Source: UBA1926 sp002337215
GTDB lineage: Bacteria > Planctomycetota > Phycisphaerae > Phycisphaerales > UBA1924
Assembly: GCA_963973795.1 (NCBI GenBank)
Contig: CAXBAF010000021.1
Location: 1 to 64,000, forward strand
Length of the DNA: 64,000 nucleotides
Direction of reading: 5' to 3'
Positions 55,927-64,000 of this stretch are shown here, piece by piece. Numbering within the stretch: position 1 is the stretch's first letter; each line of letters starts with the position of its first letter. The notes beneath the pieces were generated by a model. That model ran no database searches. It worked only from the letters and a program-made list of their open reading frames with translations, and was not told the DNA's origin. A program made the translations under genes and the position numbers.

Positions 55927-57338
55927 ACTTTCTCCTTGCCATGCAGGATTTCCGCGAGGACCTCGCCAAGGACTGGTACGGCCAGACCGTGCTGCATCCC
56001 CTCGGGTTCTCCGCGACCATGCTGCTCGGCATGCTCACGCTGCTCGTCCCGCGCCGGTTCGCGCTGCTTCCGATGATGACGATGGCGTGCTTCGTCGCCC
56101 CGGCGCAGCGCGTCGTGATCTTTGGGCTCGATTTCAACCTGCTCCGCGTCATGACCATGTTCGGTTGGGCGCGGATTCTTCTCCGCTCGGAATTCAAAGG
56201 GTTTCGCTGGAAGACCACCGACACCGTCGTCGTCCTCTGGCTCTTCGTCGGGACGGTCGCGTACACGATCCAGACCAACGGCGCCGGGCTCACCGAGCGT
56301 GCGGGGTGGATCATGGACGCCGGAGGTATCTACTTCTACACACGCTTCGTCATCCGCAACTGGAGCGACGTCCGTAGCACGATCCTCGGCTTCGCGATCC
56401 TCGCGATCCCCTGTGCGCTCGTGTTCCTTTTCGAACTCGCGACAGGCCGGAACATGTTCAGCGTCTTCGGCGGGGTGCCCCGCATGACCTCGATCCGGCA
56501 GGGCAAGCTCAGGGCCCAGGGCGCGTTCGCGCATCCGATCCTCGCCGGTTGCTTCTGGGCTTCGGTCATGCCCATGATGATCGGGCTCTATCTCGATGAG
56601 AAACGCGACCGATTCTGGATGGTCATGGGGGTCATCGGGTCACTGATTGTTATCTACGCGTGCCGGTCGAGCACGCCGGTGCTCGCGTTGATGTCAGCGG
56701 GCCTCGGCGCGTCGTGCTATTTCATCCGCCGGTGGCTCGGGGGCGTGCTCATCGCGCTGGCGATCGTTCTGACCATCATGCACTTCGGCATGCGAGGCCC
56801 CGTCTGGTCGTTGCTCGCGAAGACCGATGTTTTCGCAGGATCAACCGGATACCACCGCTACGCGCTCTTCGACGCGTTCATCAACCGCTCGAGCGAATGG
56901 TGGATGTTCGGCACGCCCTCGACCGCCCACTGGGGGTGGGGCCTGCACGACGTCACCAACCACTACGTCTTTGTCGCCATCAAGGGCGGGCTGCTTACGC
57001 TCGTCCTCTTCCTGGCGATCATCACGCTCTCGTTCCGATCCGTCGGCAACATGCTCAGGCGGTGCGACCGGGTCAAGAAGCACACCATCCTCACCTGGTC
57101 GATCGGCGTCGCCCTCTTCGTCCACATCATGTGCTTCTGGAGCGTGTCATACTTCGGGCAGATGATCCTGCCCTGGTACATCACGCTCGGCCTCGTCGCG
57201 AGCCTCGCATCCGTTCCCGATTCGAAGCGACGCCGGGTCATGAAACGTCGCGTGCGCCATGGAGTGGTGGATGCCCCCCCGGACAATCAGGACGCTACTC
57301 CTGTCGGGCCGGGCTTAGCACACGAGGCTCTCGCATGA
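55923..57338 (+). CDS. O-antigen ligase/polymerase-like membrane protein
   Basis: 471 residues, about 10-11 membrane helices, with a large loop in the C-terminal half containing TGYHRYALFDAF and GWGLHDVTNHY, the expected arrangement for O-antigen ligase (WaaL)/polymerase (Wzy) family proteins. It would polymerise or ligate repeat units in the periplasm. Overlaps at both ends by 4 bp (ATGA) couple it to FrhB-like and NodZ-like genes. Ligase versus polymerase cannot be told apart by eye. Confidence 0.82.
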   Translation: MNFLLAMQDFREDLAKDWYGQTVLHPLGFSATMLLGMLTLLVPRRFALLPMMTMACFVAPAQRVVIFGLDFNLLRVMTMFGWARILLRSEFKGFRWKTTDTVVVLWLFVGTVAYTIQTNGAGLTERAGWIMDAGGIYFYTRFVIRNWSDVRSTILGFAILAIPCALVFLFELATGRNMFSVFGGVPRMTSIRQGKLRAQGAFAHPILAGCFWASVMPMMIGLYLDEKRDRFWMVMGVIGSLIVIYACRSSTPVLALMSAGLGASCYFIRRWLGGVLIALAIVLTIMHFGMRGPVWSLLAKTDVFAGSTGYHRYALFDAFINRSSEWWMFGTPSTAHWGWGLHDVTNHYVFVAIKGGLLTLVLFLAIITLSFRSVGNMLRRCDRVKKHTILTWSIGVALFVHIMCFWSVSYFGQMILPWYITLGLVASLASVPDSKRRRVMKRRVRHGVVDAPPDNQDATPVGPGLAHEALA

Positions 57339-58312
57339 ACCGTCCGACCGACCAATACGCTTGGATCAAGGCGAAGGGGGGCATGGGCAACCGCATGCTC
57401 TGCGCGGCGAGTGGGATGCTCTGGGCGGAACTCGCGGGGCGGGTGCCCTTCATCGACTGGCGCGACGACGCGTACTCCCTCGAACGAGAGAACTCGATAT
57501 TCCACTTCTTCGATCCGCCCGGCGCGCTCCGCGAGCCGCCGCTGACCGAGGGACGAGACGTTGTCCCCGCTGTTTGGAAGGACAGGCTCGATTCCCCGCT
57601 CGCCGAGACGATCCAGGCCGACGACCCGAGCCTGCACAGCAGCGCGTTCGCGCACAGGCGATACTCGATCGACGCACGCCGGACCGATCAGCCCGAGGCG
57701 ATCGCCGTCTTCTGGCACTACACGGGCCGCTTCGAGCAGCTCGCGTCGCGCGCGGCCGGCCCACTCGAGATCCGCACCGCGAGCCTGAGGTCGGTCATCG
57801 GCGCCGCGATGAAGAGGTACCTACCGCCCGTTCCCTCGCTCCGCGATCGGATCGATCGATTCCGAAACGGGTCGTTCGGCAAGCAGACCGTCGGGGTCCA
57901 CGTTCGGTACACAGACCGGACAACCAATCTCGATCGCCTGCTCGCCGAGACCGCACGGCTTGCTGGAAAGATCGACGCCGACACCGTGTTCCTCGCGACC
58001 GACAACGCGATCGTTTCCGAACGATTCGCGTCGGCCTTCCCACGCGTTGTCGAGACCGAGAAGTGGCTCCCGGAGCCCGGTCAGGTGATGCACCAGAACG
58101 CGGCGTGCGCCGATCGGAAAGAGAACGGGATGGAGGCGCTCACGGACATGAACCTGCTCGCCGCGTGCGATGGGCTCGTGTATGCCAGCCGATCGACGTT
58201 CTCGGTACTCTCCCATTGCATAGGGGAATTCAAGCAGGGCACCGTCATCGATATCGACCGCCGAGACCCCAAGATCATCGCGCGCAAGCTCGCGAGGCGG
58301 GTGATCGCATGA
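57335..58312 (+). CDS. NodZ-like alpha-1,6-fucosyltransferase (GT23-type)
   Basis: 325 residues. It opens with KAKGGMGNRMLCAASGMLWAE, the GDP-fucose-fucosyltransferase start, and later has VGVHVRYTDRTT and VFLATDN and a C-terminal LLAACDGLVYASRSTFS, all typical of NodZ/GT23 enzymes. Fucose transfer to the polysaccharide is likely, although sugar specificity cannot be read directly. Coupled by ATGA overlap to its neighbours. Confidence 0.82.
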   Translation: MNRPTDQYAWIKAKGGMGNRMLCAASGMLWAELAGRVPFIDWRDDAYSLERENSIFHFFDPPGALREPPLTEGRDVVPAVWKDRLDSPLAETIQADDPSLHSSAFAHRRYSIDARRTDQPEAIAVFWHYTGRFEQLASRAAGPLEIRTASLRSVIGAAMKRYLPPVPSLRDRIDRFRNGSFGKQTVGVHVRYTDRTTNLDRLLAETARLAGKIDADTVFLATDNAIVSERFASAFPRVVETEKWLPEPGQVMHQNAACADRKENGMEALTDMNLLAACDGLVYASRSTFSVLSHCIGEFKQGTVIDIDRRDPKIIARKLARRVIA

Positions 58313-59304
58313 GTGACACCACAGCCCAACCGCCGGTCGTCTCGATCATCGTCGTGAGCTACAACACGCGCGACCTGACGCTCAAGTGTCTCGAGACGGT
58401 CTTCGAGCAGACGACCGTCTCCTTCGAACTGATCGTGCTCGACAACGCTTCGAGCGATGGGTCCGCCGACGCGATCGAGCAGCGTTTCGGTGATCGCATC
58501 CGGTTCATCAGGTCCGACACGAACCACGGCTTCGCGAAGGCGAACAACATCGCCTCGAAGGACGCTCGCGGCGAGTGGCTCCTTCTGCTCAACCCCGACA
58601 CCGAGGTCCTTGACCACGCCATCGACACGCTTGTCGAATTCGCCAAGCAGCACCCCGGCAACGGCATCTACGGCGGCCGGACCGTCTTCCCCGACCGCTC
58701 GCTCAACATCGCCTCGTGCTGGAACCGCATCACGCTCTGGAGTCTGCTCTGCCACGCGACCGGGCTCTCCGCGGTGTTCTCCGGGAGCGAGTTCTTCAAC
58801 ACCGAGGGCATGGGCTCGTGGAGGCGGGACACCGTGCGGCTCGTCGATATCGTTGTCGGTTGTTTCCTGCTCACCAGACTCGAGACATGGAGCCAACTCG
58901 GCGGATTCGACACATCCTACTGGATGTACGGCGAGGAGTCCGACCTCTGTCTCCGTGCGCGCAAGGCGGGCATGCACCCGATCATCACCCCGGACGCCGA
59001 GATCGTGCACCTCGTCGGCGCGAGCGCACCGAAGCGGGCAGGCAAACTCAAGCTCGTGGCAAAGGCTCGGGCGACGCTCGTCCGCCGGCACTTTTCGCCC
59101 ATCACGCGACAGCTCGGCTTGCTGCTCATCTGGTGCTGGGGCGCGGCCCGCCGGTTCGGCCTGGGCGTTCTCGCACGCCTGTCCGGGGAGCGGTGGGGGG
59201 AGAGCGCCGCGATGTGGGCCGAGGTATGGGCCGATCGACGCGACTGGCTCGCGGGCTACCCGCCCCTCCCGGCGGCCGAACCCGACAGCGAGGGTGACCA
59301 ATGA
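58309..59304 (+). CDS. Glycosyltransferase family 2 (rhamnosyltransferase-like)
   Basis: 331 residues. GT-A fold: VSIIVVSYNTRDL, LDNASSDGS, NPDTEVL (DxD-like) and DIVVGCFLLTR, with MYGEESDLCLRARKAG near the end, as in bacterial rhamnosyltransferases. A C-terminal hydrophobic segment (about residues 265-285) may bind the membrane. It would add one sugar, possibly rhamnose given rfbBCD, to the lipid-linked repeat unit. Confidence 0.88.
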   Translation: MSDTTAQPPVVSIIVVSYNTRDLTLKCLETVFEQTTVSFELIVLDNASSDGSADAIEQRFGDRIRFIRSDTNHGFAKANNIASKDARGEWLLLLNPDTEVLDHAIDTLVEFAKQHPGNGIYGGRTVFPDRSLNIASCWNRITLWSLLCHATGLSAVFSGSEFFNTEGMGSWRRDTVRLVDIVVGCFLLTRLETWSQLGGFDTSYWMYGEESDLCLRARKAGMHPIITPDAEIVHLVGASAPKRAGKLKLVAKARATLVRRHFSPITRQLGLLLIWCWGAARRFGLGVLARLSGERWGESAAMWAEVWADRRDWLAGYPPLPAAEPDSEGDQ

Positions 59305-59927
59305 ATCACGCCGACGCCGACACCGGGGCAACCAAGAAGTCGCTCTCCAAGCCCGCGAAGCTGCTCCGCCTGCTGGGCGCGATGATCGACCCGCGTGCCT
59401 ATCTCCACGCGATCAAGATCATCAACTTCTACAACTACTCGCACGTCCAGCCGATGCGGCGGATCCGCTGCGGTGATGACCCCGCAATCAGCCCCGATGC
59501 TTCCTTCACCAACGCCGAACGCATCGAGATCGGTCACCGTGTCCGCATCGGTTCCCGCTGCTCGCTCTGGGCCGGGCCGCGCAACGGGAGGATCACGCTG
59601 GGCGACGACGTGCTCTTCGGCCCCGAGGTCTTCCTGACGGCCGCGAATTACCGATTCAACGAGGGCAGCCCCGTGACGAAGCAGGCGATGGATGAGGGCG
59701 ACATCACGATCGGCAATGACGTCTGGCTCGGCGCCCGCGTGATGGTCCTCCCGGGCGTGACGATCGGCGATTACGCCGTCGTCGGCGCAGGATCGATCGT
59801 CACCAAGGACATCCCGTCCGCCGCGATCGCCGTTGGCGCGCCCGCGAGGGTCGTCTCGACGCGAACCGTCCCAGGCCTCCAGAGTGGGACTGCCGAAGGT
59901 GGTGGTCAGAAGGCGGTTGAAGCTTGA
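59301..59927 (+). CDS. Left-handed helix acyltransferase
   Basis: 208 residues, coupled to the previous gene (ATGA). Hexapeptide repeats run from about residue 75 to 185, with AANYRFN (acceptor loop His/Asn region) and the closing ITIGNDVWLGARVMVLPGVTIG, the WcaF/maltose-acetyltransferase layout. It probably O-acetylates a sugar using acetyl-CoA. Confidence 0.87.
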   Translation: MNHADADTGATKKSLSKPAKLLRLLGAMIDPRAYLHAIKIINFYNYSHVQPMRRIRCGDDPAISPDASFTNAERIEIGHRVRIGSRCSLWAGPRNGRITLGDDVLFGPEVFLTAANYRFNEGSPVTKQAMDEGDITIGNDVWLGARVMVLPGVTIGDYAVVGAGSIVTKDIPSAAIAVGAPARVVSTRTVPGLQSGTAEGGGQKAVEA

Positions 59928-60826
59928 GCGATTTTCATGGCCCCATCTCGGTCATCATCCCGGCTCACAACGAGTCCGTGGTCATTGATCGCTGCATCAA
60001 TACGATCCTTGACGGGACGACCCCGGAAGATCAAGACCGGCTCGACATCATCATCGTCTGCAACGGCTGCACCGACGACACAGCCGACCGCGCCCGCGCG
60101 TTCGGCCCGCCCGTCCGGGTAATCGAGCTCGAGCAGGGATCCAAGCCCCTTGCGCTCAATACGGGCGACCAGGCCGCGGCGCACTTTCCGAGGATCTTCG
60201 TTGACGCCGATATCGACGTGACTGCCGGTGCCCTCTTCGCCACGGCCGCGCCTCTCGCCGACGGAACGGCGCAGGTCTCCGCCCCCGCGCTCATGGCCGA
60301 TCTCAGCGGGTGCAGCCCCGCCGTCCGTCGGCACTACCGCGTCTGGACGCGCCTCCCCTACGTTACCGACCGCATGGTTGGATCGGGCATCTACGCCCTC
60401 TCCGAACAGGGCCGGGCCCGATTCGATGCGTTTCCGAACATCATCGGAGACGACGCCTATATCCGCCGGCTCTTTAAGCCGAAGGAACGCGCCTCGGTTT
60501 TCCAGGATCACGACGGCGCACCCGTGTCGTTCTCGATCCATCCCCCGCGCACGCTCGGCCAACTCGTTCACATCGAGACCCGGCGCAAGACCGCCGCCGA
60601 CGAGATGGTCCAGGTGTTCGGCCCTGCGCCCGACGACACCCACGCGAGCCAACGCCGAGCGATCCTTGGGTTGGCGATCAACCCGATGAACTGGCTCGCG
60701 CTCGCGACGTATCTTTGGGTGAAGGCCGAGTCCCGCAGGCGGTTCCGCGCAAGGAAAGCCAGGGGCGAGCACAAGCAGTGGCTCCGCGACGATTCCTCCA
60801 GACAGCCGGGGTCCACCGTAGAATGA
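59924..60826 (+). CDS. Glycosyltransferase family 2
   Basis: 300 residues from a TTG start that overlaps the previous stop (TTGA). GT-A fold: ISVIIPAHNES, IIVCNGCTDDTAD, FVDADIDV (DxD) and DDAYIRRLF. A short hydrophobic segment lies near the C-terminus (MNWLALATYLWV). Donor and acceptor are unknown. The TTG start is supported only by the coupled overlap. Confidence 0.82.
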   Translation: MSDFHGPISVIIPAHNESVVIDRCINTILDGTTPEDQDRLDIIIVCNGCTDDTADRARAFGPPVRVIELEQGSKPLALNTGDQAAAHFPRIFVDADIDVTAGALFATAAPLADGTAQVSAPALMADLSGCSPAVRRHYRVWTRLPYVTDRMVGSGIYALSEQGRARFDAFPNIIGDDAYIRRLFKPKERASVFQDHDGAPVSFSIHPPRTLGQLVHIETRRKTAADEMVQVFGPAPDDTHASQRRAILGLAINPMNWLALATYLWVKAESRRRFRARKARGEHKQWLRDDSSRQPGSTVE

Positions 60827-61302
60827 CCACCCAGACCCCCGACAACCGCGGAAGACTCCCCAAGGTTCTCGCAATCGCGTCCGGAGGCGGCCACTGGGTT
60901 CAACTCCTCCGCGTCGCCCCGGCGTTCGAGGGCTGTGATCTCTGCTTCGTGACGGTCCGTGCCGCCTACAAGTCCGACATCCCCCGAGGCCGGTTCCGTA
61001 CCATCGTGGACGCGACCCGCTGGAACAAGTTCAAGCTCGCCTGGATGGCGCTGCAGATTCTCTGGATCCTGATCCGGGAACGCCCCGCCGTGATCGTTTC
61101 GACAGGCGCCGCGCCCGGCTATTTCGCATTCCGGCTCGGTAAGTTTCTCGGCGCGCGCACGCTCTGGATCGACAGCATCGCCAACGCCGAGGTTCTCTCC
61201 ATGACCGGGCAGATCATCGCGCCCTACGCGGATCTCCGGCTCACCCAATGGGAGCACCTCGCATCGCCCGAGGGCCCTCTCTACGGCGGGAGCGTCGTGT
61301 GA
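60823..61302 (+). CDS. Alg14-like glycosyltransferase subunit (PssD/EpsE type)
   Basis: 159 residues. AIASGGGHWVQLL, VSTGAAPGYFAF and GARTLWIDSIANAE are the Alg14/PssD signature. Alg14-like proteins anchor and complete an Alg13-like catalytic partner at the membrane; together they transfer a sugar to a lipid-linked acceptor. The partner is the next gene, coupled by a 4-bp overlap (GTGA). Confidence 0.9.
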   Translation: MTTQTPDNRGRLPKVLAIASGGGHWVQLLRVAPAFEGCDLCFVTVRAAYKSDIPRGRFRTIVDATRWNKFKLAWMALQILWILIRERPAVIVSTGAAPGYFAFRLGKFLGARTLWIDSIANAEVLSMTGQIIAPYADLRLTQWEHLASPEGPLYGGSVV

Positions 61303-61835
61303 TAAACGCCAAGATCTTCGCAACAGTCGGCGCACAGATGGGCTTCGATCGGATGATCCGCGCCGTGGATGCGTGGGCCAGTGAGAATCCGCACATTCAG
61401 GTCTTCGCCCAGATCGGGAACGGCGAGTATGAGCCGACCGCCATGGAATGGACCCGCCTGCTCGAACCCCCGGAGTTTCGGGCCCGGGTCGAGTCCGCGA
61501 GCGCCATCGTCGGTCACGCCGGGATGGGCACAATCATCACGGCCCTCCAGCACGCCAAGCCCGTTCTCATCATGCCCCGCCGGGGTGACTTGCAAGAGAC
61601 CCGCAACGATCATCAGATCGCGACGGCCGAGCGGTTCGGCGTGAAAGCCGGTGTCTCGGTTGCGATGGACGAGCATCGTCTGCCTGAGGCCCTCGACTCG
61701 ATACTGAAGCGGGACGCTCCCGATCGCCTCAGCAACGAGGCGTCGGCAGAGCTCATCGATACCGTCCGTCGGTTCATCCGCGACGGGGAGTCACCGGCCG
61801 GCCCGAGTCACGATGTTGTACCCGCGAAAGACTAA
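61299..61835 (+). CDS. Alg13-like glycosyltransferase subunit (PssE type)
   Basis: 178 residues from the GTG at 61299. IFATVGAQMGFDRMIRAV, VGHAGMGTIITALQHAKPVLIMPRR and NDHQIATAERF match the C-terminal GT28 domain that binds the nucleotide sugar. It pairs with the Alg14-like protein just upstream. It is the last gene of the rightward polysaccharide cluster. Confidence 0.9.
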   Translation: MINAKIFATVGAQMGFDRMIRAVDAWASENPHIQVFAQIGNGEYEPTAMEWTRLLEPPEFRARVESASAIVGHAGMGTIITALQHAKPVLIMPRRGDLQETRNDHQIATAERFGVKAGVSVAMDEHRLPEALDSILKRDAPDRLSNEASAELIDTVRRFIRDGESPAGPSHDVVPAKD

Positions 61836-61924
61836 AGCGAAATCCGCGTGCAGCCGCGCCCCCAAGCCGGCGATTCTGCCGTCAGGCACGCTGTTCGAGA
61901 CACGCACGAGCGACTGTCAAACAG

Positions 61925-63049
61925 TTATTGAAGGGGCTCGACCCCATCGCGTCGTTCACGCTCGAACAGCGTCGGCAGGATGTACTGGTCGCCCCAGAAC
62001 TTGTGCACGCGCCCGCTCAGTGTCACCGCGGCCGAATCGCCCTCGCGGAACGCGATTCCCTCGAGTCGCTCGAGCATCCGGCACGGTAACAGCGTCAGGC
62101 GGAGCCCGTCGCCGGCCTCGTTGTCGCTCACGAAGACCCAGTTTCCATCGATCGAGCGGATCATGCGACCGCGGCGTGCGCTGATGTACGACCCGTCCAC
62201 CATCGCCGCGCCGGTTCCGTCGCGCCCGGCGTCAACAGAGCCGGTTTCAGCAGATCCACCTTGGGAAGATCCGCCGGCCTCCGTGGCAATCTGGGTCTGG
62301 GCCGTCGGCTGTCCAGAACCGCCGCGTGCACGCTGGCGGTTGTAAACGGGGCGGCGTTCCAGAGACTCGATCAGCGAATCGATCTCTCCCTGCCGCACCG
62401 CATCCAGTTGTGGCCCCTCTTGTGGATCTGCCGCAGAACCGGCCTTGGTTTCCTCGGTCGGTGTCTCGGACTCGATGTTATCGACCACCGCATCCGACAG
62501 CGTCTCTCCGGGGCTGTTCATCGCGGCACCCAGGGCGCTCGGCAGCAGATAATTCCGGCCGTCGTAGCGGAAGACCTGCCCCGACGCGAGGGCAGGGACC
62601 TGGCTGTTGCGCTTGAACACGAACTCGTCGAACCGTTGGAGCACCGAACTCGGCAGCAGCAGCATCGCCCCGGGGTCCCGATCGAGGGGGTCCTGGATCA
62701 CGAAGATCCTGGTTCCGTGCGGCCCGGCGATGACCTCGCCCCGGACCCGATTCAGAAACGTCCGCTCTGGGAGCGCGACGGGGGCCGCACGTTTGGTCTC
62801 GTTCCCCAGCAGGGTGTCCCAGGAAGAGCCCCGCGTGAGGCCCGGCCGGATCGGGGACCGCGTGTCTCGGGTCTGCGGGGCAAACGATTCGACCTCGCCC
62901 GGTATGCGCGGAACGAGATTCTCGGCGTCGTCCCGGCTCGTGGGCGATGCGTCGGTGGTCTCCGCAGGGGAATCCTGAGCGACGCCTTGGTGCACGGTCA
63001 TCGCCCCGATACACGCCAGCAGCACCGCGAAGTGGGATTTCATTCGCAC
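61925..63049 (-). CDS. Secreted protein with internal duplication, function unknown
   Basis: About 374 residues. A GTG at 63049 has AAGGAGG at ideal distance and a signal peptide follows; the ATG two codons later (63043) is also possible. The protein has two related segments of about 70 residues: IFVIQDPLDRD-LLLPSSVLQRFDEF-VFRYDGRNYLLPS (about residues 115-185) and WVFVSDNEAGD-LTLLPCRMLERLEGI-VHKFWGDQYILPT (about 305-365), joined by a low-complexity Gly/Ser/Glu linker. No family recognised. It is convergent with the polysaccharide cluster and may be an envelope protein. Confidence 0.72.
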   Translation of the reverse strand: MRMKSHFAVLLACIGAMTVHQGVAQDSPAETTDASPTSRDDAENLVPRIPGEVESFAPQTRDTRSPIRPGLTRGSSWDTLLGNETKRAAPVALPERTFLNRVRGEVIAGPHGTRIFVIQDPLDRDPGAMLLLPSSVLQRFDEFVFKRNSQVPALASGQVFRYDGRNYLLPSALGAAMNSPGETLSDAVVDNIESETPTEETKAGSAADPQEGPQLDAVRQGEIDSLIESLERRPVYNRQRARGGSGQPTAQTQIATEAGGSSQGGSAETGSVDAGRDGTGAAMVDGSYISARRGRMIRSIDGNWVFVSDNEAGDGLRLTLLPCRMLERLEGIAFREGDSAAVTLSGRVHKFWGDQYILPTLFERERRDGVEPLQ

Positions 63050-63240
63050 GCCCAAGCCTCCTTGCCCGCCGCGGTATTGCTCACAGGGCTTCCGCGGTTT
63101 GCACCCGATCACCAGTCCGAACCATCGGCCGATCCGCGCCGCGAACGCGAGAACAGTCACACGCATGCTACTCGGATGTTGACCCGCAGGCCCAACGGTT
63201 GTAGCGTTGCACTGCCGACCGGGTTTTCGGTATCGGCGTC

Positions 63241-63323
63241 GGACGTGTGCCCGAGTGGTCTAAGGGGGCGGATTGCAAATCCGCTGGCGTAAGCCGTCGT
63301 GGGTTCGAATCCCACCGCGTCCT
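63241..63323 (+). tRNA. tRNA-Cys-like (anticodon GCA) with a long variable arm
   Basis: 83 nt. The acceptor stem GGACGTG/CGCGTCC has one T-G pair, the anticodon stem GCGGA/TCCGC encloses loop TTGCAAA (anticodon GCA at 63275-63277), and the T arm is GTGGG-TTCGAAT-CCCAC. The variable region (63285-63298, TGGCGTAAGCCGTC) is 14 nt with a possible GGC/GCC stem, as in class II tRNAs (Ser, Leu, Tyr). The discriminator is T, as expected for Cys and not for Ser. The CCA is not encoded. I call Cys from anticodon and discriminator. Confidence 0.85.
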
Positions 63324-63385
63324 TTTCGGGGTTTTCGATGAACCGGCGGGTTGATCGCCGGAGTGTCTGCCGAAGTGCCCGATCC

Positions 63386-63691
63386 TCAGTATTGAATGGA
63401 AAGCGACGGCGGCGCGACACGGCTCTGGTCGTCCTCGTCCGCAGTCCCGTTCAAGACCATCGCGAGGATCAGCCCCCCGACGACAATGCCGAGTGCGACA
63501 GCCGCCGAGATCACCAGGAAGTCCCGAAAGCCGAGGACACTCCCGCGGACGCGGACGACCTTGCCCCGGATCGATCGATGCCGGGGGACCGGATTCGGGA
63601 GCATCGCTGGCCGACGGACCTCAAAGACCCTGTCATCCATCGCGACACCCGACGAGTCGGTCCTTCGAATCAGGTCGGTGTCTACGTGCAT
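63386..63691 (-). CDS. Small single-pass membrane protein
   Basis: About 101 residues if started at the ATG at 63691 (AAGAG upstream); the frame is open to 63802. A basic middle is followed by one membrane helix (FLVISAAVALGIVVGGLILAMV, about residues 57-78) and a short polar tail ending in SIQY. No family recognised. Confidence 0.5.
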   Translation of the reverse strand: MHVDTDLIRRTDSSGVAMDDRVFEVRRPAMLPNPVPRHRSIRGKVVRVRGSVLGFRDFLVISAAVALGIVVGGLILAMVLNGTADEDDQSRVAPPSLSIQY

Positions 63692-63851
63692 CTCTTGAGA
63701 ATAACAAATCAGGTCTGGATCGCCCAATCTGTTCCTTTTCCGTACAGGACTGTCGGCTTCATTCCGGTGATCAATCTCAACGATCTCGTGAAACCCGCTC
63801 AACCGATCGCGGAGCGGGACCGATCTGGAACTCCAGAAACGGGGGTTTCCG

Positions 63852-64000
63852 ATGCCGGAACCACGAGTTGAATGTCCGATTACGAGTGCTTATGCAGCCG
63901 ATGAAGAGATGGCAGATCTTGTGGACCTTTTCGTCAACGAGCTCCCGGATCGTGTCGCGGCGTTCGTCTCGGCGCTTGAGTCTGATAACTGGCATGAGGT
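63852..64000 (+). CDS. Probable Hpt-domain protein, N-terminal part (partial)
   Basis: The gene runs off the right edge; 49 residues are visible. ADLVDLFVNELPDRVAAFVSAL is the first helix pattern of histidine phosphotransfer (Hpt) domains in planctomycetes; the phosphorylated His would lie beyond the window. The ATG at 63852 is preceded by GGGGG at 12-14 bases. Assignment is by resemblance only. Confidence 0.5.
   Translation, partial: MPEPRVECPITSAYAADEEMADLVDLFVNELPDRVAAFVSALESDNWHE

Noticed and set aside
56660..57300. Long frame reading upstream from the NodZ-like gene
   Set aside because: The upstream part overlaps the ligase gene in another frame; the ATG at 57335 with ATGA overlap is the better start.

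Overview
The window is about 64 kb of GC-rich bacterial chromosome, with no phage or insertion sequence that I could recognise. The gene content points to a planctomycete of the Phycisphaerae/Phycisphaerales type. The pointers are VPLP-type PEP-CTERM proteins ending in RRRR, a dedicated exosortase with an EpsI partner, two secreted proteins ending in the GC-type dockerin repeat, Tat-exported Gfo/Idh/MocA oxidoreductases, a tricorn protease and a solitary flagellin-like protein. This assignment is an inference from families, not from a marker gene.

Layout. (1) 1-6.6 kb: the end of a TIM-barrel sugar isomerase gene (+), then a leftward block (MFS nucleoside/sugar permease, Gfo/Idh/MocA oxidoreductase, ApbE, second Gfo/Idh/MocA oxidoreductase, unknown protein, membrane protein with one CxxCH motif) with several 4-bp stop/start overlaps. 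(2) 7.0-10.9 kb: a giant tricorn-type protease and its terminator. (3) 11.0-14.8 kb: a partial ebo metabolite-traffic cluster (eboD-like sugar phosphate cyclase, a small protein, eboB-like TatD hydrolase, eboE) with GC-rich hairpins between genes. (4) 14.8-20.3 kb: an SseB-like protein, a flagellin-like protein, a MoxR ATPase, a GH16 glucanase and a GH5 glucanase with fascin-like repeats and a dockerin. (5) 20.4-35.1 kb: tRNA-Val; four VPLP-CTERM proteins, two of them tandem paralogues with a Cys/Gln pattern like thioester domains; a beta-helix dockerin protein; and a compact A-T-C-T-TE peptide synthetase with a Cys-type thioesterase and its own phosphopantetheinyl transferase. (6) Two paralogous giant membrane-anchored TPR proteins, at 21.6-25.9 kb beside the synthetase and at 35.2-39.4 kb at the end of the exosortase operon. 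(7) 35.2-45.5 kb: a leftward exopolysaccharide/exosortase operon (pseudo-nucleotidyltransferase, exosortase, EpsI, Wzc-like kinase, sugar transferase, giant TPR protein). (8) 46.0-61.8 kb: a rightward polysaccharide cluster (rfbD, rfbB, rfbC, beta-helix protein, FkbM methyltransferase, pyruvyl transferase, Wzx, FrhB-like protein, O-antigen ligase/polymerase, NodZ-like fucosyltransferase, two GT2 enzymes, an acyltransferase, Alg14/Alg13-like pair), most genes joined by 4-bp overlaps. (9) 61.9-64 kb: a secreted protein with an internal duplication, a long-variable-arm tRNA with a Cys anticodon, a small membrane protein and the start of a probable Hpt protein.

How it fits together. Blocks 7 and 8 appear to build and export a complex surface polysaccharide (rhamnose, probably fucose, possibly pyruvyl, methyl and acyl decorations). 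The exosortase would process the VPLP-CTERM proteins of block 5 at the same surface. The two giant TPR proteins are candidate envelope scaffolds, comparable in role (inference) to the PrsT proteins of other PEP-CTERM systems. The least expected elements are the small peptide synthetase next to a giant TPR protein, the thioester-like VPLP-CTERM pair, the reduced ebo cluster and the unusual tRNA.
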